A DNA stretch of 41,859 nt from positions 1 to 41,859 of the IMG/VR virus record IMGVR_UViG_3300033142_000988; one strand, 5' to 3'. A program made the translations under genes and the position numbers. Below are positions 38,192-41,859 of the stretch, piece by piece. Every line of letters begins with the position of its first letter. Within the stretch, counting starts at the first letter, position 1. The notes under the pieces were generated by a model. The model was not told the origin of the DNA, did no database searches, and saw nothing but the letters and a program-made list of their open reading frames with translations. The stretch comes from a virus.

Positions 38192-39265
38192 ATGGAATTT
38201 AATTACAAATGGAATTTAAAAGATTTAGAAAAAGTTGAGAAAAATGGATATAAAGTATTTAGTTGTTTTGCAGGTGGTGGAGGAAGTAGTCAAGGTTACA
38301 AAATGGCTGGTTATGATGTAATTGGTAATAATGAAATTGATCCAAGACAAATGGAAATATATCAACATAATTTAAAGCCTAAGTTTAGTTATTTAGAAGA
38401 TATTAGAACTTTTAGGACCAGGGAAGATTTACCAAAAGAATTATTTGAGTTAGATATTTTAGATGCTTCGTTTCCTTGTAGTTTGTTTTCAACTTCTAAT
38501 GCAAAAGCTGATGATAAAAAAGGTAAAGAGGTAAAATTTAGAGAGGGTCAAGCAAAACAAACCTTAGATGATTTAGCTTTTGAAACTATTGCTTTAGTTG
38601 ACAAAATAAAACCTAAAATTTGTGTATTTGAAAATGTAAAAGGTTTACTACAAGAAAAGAACAAATGGTATGTAGAACAAATATACTCACAGTTTGACAA
38701 AATAGGCTATAGAATATGTCATCAATTAATAAATTGTGCTGACTTAGGAGTGCCACAGAGAAGAAAGAGAGTGTTTTTCTTTGCAGTAAGAAATGACATA
38801 GATGTACCGACTGCTGATATTTTTGGAACTGAACCTATGATAAAAATAGGGATAGACTCAAATCATATCCCGTTTAAAAATATTGAAGATTTAAGCGATA
38901 AAATAGGAATAGTTAAAAACCACAAAGCAGAATACAAATATTGGCAAAACTCAAAGCCGGGAGAATATTTCAGCAAGGCAACGTATAGAATGGACGGAGT
39001 AAAAAAGTTCTTCGATTACTATAAAATTAATAAAGAAAAAGTTTTAGGAACAATAACGGCACATATAAGAGGTGGTGGAGGAGCATATCATTACGAAGAA
39101 TACAGATGCTTAAATAGGCTAGAAGTTCTTAGAGGTAGTTCTTGGAGTTTAGACTATGACTTTTTAGAACAAAACCCTAAATATGTATGTGGAATGAGTG
39201 TACCACCTTTAGCAATGTATCGAATAAGTAAAGAAATCCAAACTCAATGGTTAGATAAAATCTAA
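38192..39265 (+). CDS. C5 cytosine DNA methyltransferase
   Basis: Transfers a methyl group from S-adenosylmethionine to cytosine C5 in DNA. Motif I FSCFAGGGGSS is at residues 23-33. The catalytic motif has FPCS with Cys96, where many enzymes have PPC. Motif VI FENV is at 146-149, and motif VIII VPQRRKRVFF at 187-196. A lysine-rich stretch follows the catalytic Cys. No cognate restriction enzyme is nearby, so it probably protects phage DNA or acts in regulation. The stop overlaps the small cysteine-rich gene (TAATG). Confidence 0.92.
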   Translation: MEFNYKWNLKDLEKVEKNGYKVFSCFAGGGGSSQGYKMAGYDVIGNNEIDPRQMEIYQHNLKPKFSYLEDIRTFRTREDLPKELFELDILDASFPCSLFSTSNAKADDKKGKEVKFREGQAKQTLDDLAFETIALVDKIKPKICVFENVKGLLQEKNKWYVEQIYSQFDKIGYRICHQLINCADLGVPQRRKRVFFFAVRNDIDVPTADIFGTEPMIKIGIDSNHIPFKNIEDLSDKIGIVKNHKAEYKYWQNSKPGEYFSKATYRMDGVKKFFDYYKINKEKVLGTITAHIRGGGGAYHYEEYRCLNRLEVLRGSSWSLDYDFLEQNPKYVCGMSVPPLAMYRISKEIQTQWLDKI

Positions 39266-39414
39266 TGGCAAAAGAAAAACCAAAAAAGTATTATAACTGC
39301 CCCACCTGCACCGAGAAAACCAACTTTCTCGGAACAGACCTATGCAGCTTACGAGTCCAGTCAATCGATGACCTGCAAACACCCAACGAGTCCGCGATTT
39401 GCGAAAATATTTAA
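39265..39414 (+). CDS. small cysteine-rich protein, copy 1 (49 aa)
   Basis: Overlaps the methyltransferase stop. It has a CPTC pair at residues 12-15 and single cysteines at 27 and 46, suggesting a zinc-binding fold. The DNA is clearly more GC-rich than its surroundings. 138 bases (39271-39408) recur at 41722-41859 with only two differences, both silent. This copy ends ENI, before the last cysteine of copy 2. No family recognised. The phage Mu Com zinc-finger regulator is a loose analogy only. Confidence 0.6.
   Translation: MAKEKPKKYYNCPTCTEKTNFLGTDLCSLRVQSIDDLQTPNESAICENI
39271..39408 (+). repeat. 138-bp direct repeat, copy 1
   Basis: Matches 41722-41859 at 136 of 138 positions. It is GC-richer than the rest of the genome and contains a perfect hairpin, CCGAGAAA/TTTCTCGG (39311-39332). 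It is followed by a 36-base promoter repeat also found at 79-114. The two copies bracket the IbrB-IbrA-like cassette. Confidence 0.95.
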
Positions 39415-39445
39415 GATTGATGATTGTATAATTCAATATAACAAA
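39410..39445 (+). repeat. 36-bp exact direct repeat carrying a promoter (copy B)
   Basis: Identical to 79-114. It contains the ATTGTATAAT core at 39423-39432 and the start of the leader, and is followed by AGGGAGTTAAG and the ATG of the IbrB-like gene at 39462. Confidence 0.85.
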
Positions 39446-39461
39446 TCAAAAGGGAGTTAAG

Positions 39462-40130
39462 ATGATAGAGACGTTAAGAATACAAGTAAAAGCAATGGTT
39501 AAGGTAATGGAGAGAGCAGAGCTTGATGAAAAGATAGACTGTATAAATATGATAAGAGAAGCAATACATGAAATTAGTCCATTTAAAAGTGAACCAGTAG
39601 ACTATGTAAAATGGGTTAAGAATGATACTGTAGGGGCAAACGAATACAATCCAAATAGTGTAGCACCTCCAGAAATGGAACTATTAAGACATTCAATTGC
39701 TAGTGATGGATTTACACAACCAATTGTAACTTGGTCACATTCGGACGTTGTAGAAAATGAAGTTATTGATGGATTCCATCGCCATAGAGTAGGAAAAGAA
39801 TGTTTAGATATTCAATCGCGAATACATGGTTATTTACCAATAGTTGCACTTCTTGAAGATAGAGAAGGCAAAAATGATAGAGTAGCATCTACAATTAGAC
39901 ACAATAGAGCAAGAGGAAAACATAGAGTTGAAGCAATGGCTGATATTGTTATGGATTTACATAAGCGTAATTGGAGTGATAAAAAAATAGCTAAAGAGTT
40001 AGGAATGGATCAAGATGAAGTATTAAGACTTTCACAAATTACAGGACTCTTGGAAGCATTTCAAGATTCAGAGTTTACAGAAGCGTGGGAAGCAGAAACT
40101 TTTGAAGAAGAACCGGAAAATGAAAATTAA
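39462..40130 (+). CDS. IbrB-like ParB-fold protein (222 aa)
   Basis: The motif VIDGFHRHRVGKE (residues 101-113) and RHNRARGKHRVEAMADIV (146-163), with a downstream helix-turn-helix (WSDKKIAKELGMDQDEVLRL), match the ParB-like IbrB family found beside IbrA in phages and genomic islands. IbrB and IbrA were named as regulators of immunoglobulin-binding proteins, but their biochemistry is not established. It lies behind its own promoter and AGGGAG site, and heads the three-gene cassette between the two 138-bp repeats. Confidence 0.8.
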   Translation: MIETLRIQVKAMVKVMERAELDEKIDCINMIREAIHEISPFKSEPVDYVKWVKNDTVGANEYNPNSVAPPEMELLRHSIASDGFTQPIVTWSHSDVVENEVIDGFHRHRVGKECLDIQSRIHGYLPIVALLEDREGKNDRVASTIRHNRARGKHRVEAMADIVMDLHKRNWSDKKIAKELGMDQDEVLRLSQITGLLEAFQDSEFTEAWEAETFEEEPENEN

Positions 40131-40518
40131 TCAAATATTCCACCACTTTAGCAAGTGGGAGGATTATAAATACGGATTTTATGACCTAAGCTGCATTGAT
40201 AGCAAAGAACATATAGAAAAAAGTGTAGAGTTACTCTCTAATCAAGAAGAATTTTATAAATATGCTAAAAAAGTAGTGCGTGAATGGGTTTATAGTTGTG
40301 AGCAAAATTTAACAGATAATTCAATAAATAAAATTGCTTATATAGGTCAAAGTGCTTGCTGTATGGCAAATAAAACACCAGCTTTTGTTACGCGTAACGC
40401 TTGGTGGTTTGTAGATGATGTAGATAAAGAGTTAGCAAACGAAACAGCAAGAAGAGTTTTAAAAGAGTGGAGAGCCACTCAAATAATGAAGGGGTCATTA
40501 TGGGAAAAATATTTATAG
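40120..40518 (+). CDS. hypothetical IbrAB-associated protein (132 aa)
   Basis: The ATG at 40120 overlaps the IbrB-like stop. A TTG-started longer form from 40102 is less likely. It contains IGQSACCMANKTPAFVTRNAWW (about residues 81-102), a conspicuous Cys- and Trp-containing segment, followed by a helical end. I do not recognise a named family. Its place between IbrB- and IbrA-like genes, with overlaps on both sides, argues that it works with them. Confidence 0.65.
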   Translation: MKINQIFHHFSKWEDYKYGFYDLSCIDSKEHIEKSVELLSNQEEFYKYAKKVVREWVYSCEQNLTDNSINKIAYIGQSACCMANKTPAFVTRNAWWFVDDVDKELANETARRVLKEWRATQIMKGSLWEKYL

Positions 40519-41714
40519 GCAAGAACGTAAACGAAGCAGCAGAAGAAAGAGTTAATTGGACTTTTGATAATTTCGAAAAAATATATTTAAGTTTTAGTGC
40601 TGGAAAAGATAGTACAGTAATGCTACATATGGTAGCACTTGAAGCAAGACGAAGAAATAGAAAAATTGGTTTATTATTAGTGGATTTAGAAGGTCAATAC
40701 AAATTAACAATAAATCACGCTGAAGAAATGATGGAAATATACAAAGATGTTTTAGAGGTTCATTGGGTGTGTCTTCCTTTGAGTCTTAGAAATGCAGTAT
40801 CAGTATATGAGCCACAATGGACTTGTTGGGATGAAAAGAAAAAAGACGATTGGATAAGAGAACCATATAAAAATGCAATCACAGACATTAATTTTTTTCC
40901 ATTCTTTAAATATAACATGGAGTTTGAAGATTTTGTTCCTTTATTTGGCGAATGGTATGCAGAAGGAAAAGAGTGTGCGTGCTTAGTTGGAATCCGAACA
41001 GATGAAAGCCTGAACAGATTTAGAACTATTGCCAGCACAAGCAAAGTTAAAAAAGATGATAAGCAATATACAACAAAAGTAACGGACACGGTTTATAATG
41101 TTTACCCTATCTATGATTTTAAAGTACAAGATATTTGGACTTATCACGCTAAAAATAGAGATTTAAGATATAACGAATTATACGAGCTTATGAATAAAGC
41201 TGGATTAAGTTTGTCATTACAGAGAATTTGTCAACCTTATGGAGACGATCAAAGAAGAGGGTTGTGGCTGTTTCATTTAATCGAGCCAAATACATGGGCG
41301 AAAGTAGTAGCAAGAGTAAGCGGTGCAAATAGTGGTAGTTTATATGTGCAAGAAAGCGGAAATATAAACGGATATAATAAAATAAAAAGACCTCCACATT
41401 TAACATGGAAGGAATTTGCAGAATTACTAATTGAATCAATGCCCCCACAAACAAAAGACCATTACAAAGTTAAAATAGGTACGTTTATTAAGTGGTGGAT
41501 TGAAAGAGGATATCCAGGGGGAATACCAGACGAAGCAGAACTAAGTCTAGAAATGAATAAGAAAGTGCCTTCATGGCGTAGAATCTGTAAAAGCTTATTA
41601 AGAAATGATTATTGGATGAAAGGGTTAAGTTTTACTCAACACAAAACAGATGCTTATAAAAAATATTTAGCCATGAAAAAAGAAAAACAATTTGATAAGG
41701 GTCTCTTTGATTAA
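40500..41714 (+). CDS. IbrA-like PAPS reductase-family protein with DUF3440 (404 aa)
   Basis: The PP-loop SFSAGKDSTVM (residues 31-41) is that of PAPS reductase-like enzymes, which activate or transfer sulfur via adenylylated intermediates. The C-terminal half (SLQRICQPYGDDQRRGLWLFHLIEPNTWAKVVARVSGANSG) matches DUF3440, the mark of IbrA. I place the start at 40500 after GAAGGGG. An in-frame start at 40467 would overlap the previous gene further. Together with the IbrB-like protein it may modify nucleic acid, but this is inference. Confidence 0.82.
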   Translation: MGKIFIGKNVNEAAEERVNWTFDNFEKIYLSFSAGKDSTVMLHMVALEARRRNRKIGLLLVDLEGQYKLTINHAEEMMEIYKDVLEVHWVCLPLSLRNAVSVYEPQWTCWDEKKKDDWIREPYKNAITDINFFPFFKYNMEFEDFVPLFGEWYAEGKECACLVGIRTDESLNRFRTIASTSKVKKDDKQYTTKVTDTVYNVYPIYDFKVQDIWTYHAKNRDLRYNELYELMNKAGLSLSLQRICQPYGDDQRRGLWLFHLIEPNTWAKVVARVSGANSGSLYVQESGNINGYNKIKRPPHLTWKEFAELLIESMPPQTKDHYKVKIGTFIKWWIERGYPGGIPDEAELSLEMNKKVPSWRRICKSLLRNDYWMKGLSFTQHKTDAYKKYLAMKKEKQFDKGLFD

Positions 41715-41859
41715 GAAGCCCAAAGAAAAACCAAAAAAATATTACAACTGCCCCACCTGCACCGAGAAAACCAACTTTCTCGGAACAGACCTATGCAGCT
41801 TACGAGTCCAGTCAATCGATGACCTGCAAACACCCAACGAGTCCGCGATTTGCGAAAAT
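41707..41859 (+). CDS. small cysteine-rich protein, copy 2 (5' part, continues at 31-72)
   Basis: Starts with TTG inside the end of the IbrA-like gene and reads to the contig end. If the ends are joined, it continues at position 31 to the stop at 72, giving 64 residues with cysteines at 15, 18, 30, 49 and 55. The shared part is nearly identical to copy 1 at 39265. Like copy 1, it is translationally coupled to an upstream modification-type gene. The TTG start is inferred. Confidence 0.55.
   Translation, partial: MIKKPKEKPKKYYNCPTCTEKTNFLGTDLCSLRVQSIDDLQTPNESAICEN
41722..41859 (+). repeat. 138-bp direct repeat, copy 2
   Basis: Second copy of 39271-39408 (two silent differences). It ends exactly at the contig end. 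Its last 30 bases are the terminal overlap repeated at 1-30. The hairpin CCGAGAAA/TTTCTCGG is at 41762-41783. Confidence 0.95.
41830..41859. other. 30-bp terminal overlap with 1-30
   Basis: The last 30 bases equal the first 30, as expected when a circular or circularly permuted genome is assembled as a linear contig. The overlap lies within the 138-bp repeat, so it does not by itself prove which repeat copy position 31 belongs to. Confidence 0.85.

Noticed and set aside
39265-39414. Assignment of the small cysteine protein as Mu Com
   Set aside because: Size and cysteines are compatible, but spacing and context do not match well enough, and no Mom-like gene was seen.
1-41859. CRISPR array, insertion sequence, integrase or attachment site
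   Set aside because: No regularly spaced repeats, no transposase or recombinase motifs and no integrase were seen. The only sizeable direct repeats are the 138-base and 36-base pairs.

Overview
This window is almost certainly the complete genome of a tailed double-stranded DNA phage with a long non-contractile tail (siphovirus). The first 30 bases (1-30) repeat the last 30 (41830-41859), and a reading frame continues across the junction, so the molecule reads as a circle or circularly permuted unit. The DNA is strongly AT-rich, most starts carry AAGGAG-type ribosome sites, and many promoters are TATAAT-like -10 boxes with no obvious -35 box. The endolysin, holin-like protein and lipoprotein suggest a Gram-negative host. 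The base composition, promoter style and a poly-G tract fit Campylobacterota (for example Arcobacter-like bacteria), but this is inference. I see no integrase, no C2-type repressor and no partition genes, so a lytic life cycle is the simplest reading.

Layout. (1) 1-4519: a dense run of tiny, often overlapping plus-strand genes, nearly all unknown, including zinc-ribbon, membrane, secreted and lipoprotein products. (2) 4521-26998: the late block. It holds small and large terminase, portal, minor head protein, scaffold, major capsid, connector genes, tail tube, tail assembly chaperones with a programmed -1 frameshift, tape measure, distal tail proteins, tail fibre, holin-like protein and endolysin, and ends at a bidirectional terminator (26999-27028). 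Several non-structural cargo genes sit inside it (6503-7391, 8820-10199, 15626-16531, 18948-19769), each group behind its own copy of an ATTGTAYAAT promoter-leader. (3) 27071-32804, minus strand: a membrane protein, a possible tandem ribbon-helix-helix regulator, SSB, a NinG-like protein, DUF1367- and DUF1351-like proteins and a putative single-strand annealing protein, i.e. recombination functions. (4) 32805-32973: a divergent control region with an inverted repeat. (5) 32974-38179, plus strand: small early genes, a winged-helix protein, a roughly 400-base non-coding region with a tRNA-like fold and a leader with mutually exclusive hairpins, then replication genes (TIGR02220-like initiator, possible DnaB-N-like protein, RepA/RecA-type helicase) and a CX5R phosphatase. 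(6) 38192-41859: a C5 cytosine methyltransferase and an IbrB/IbrA-like gene set. Each unit is followed by a nearly identical, GC-rich copy of a small cysteine-rich gene, and the second copy crosses the contig junction.

The parts most worth attention are the modification-like cassette bounded by the duplicated small gene (39265-41859 plus 1-114), a second PAPS-reductase-like gene and a second DGQHR/ParB-like gene placed as cargo in the late block behind the same promoter type, an SSB whose acidic tip lies out of frame, the tail chaperone frameshift, and the structured RNA region at 34983-35379. All functional calls come from motif recognition by eye; no database search was run.
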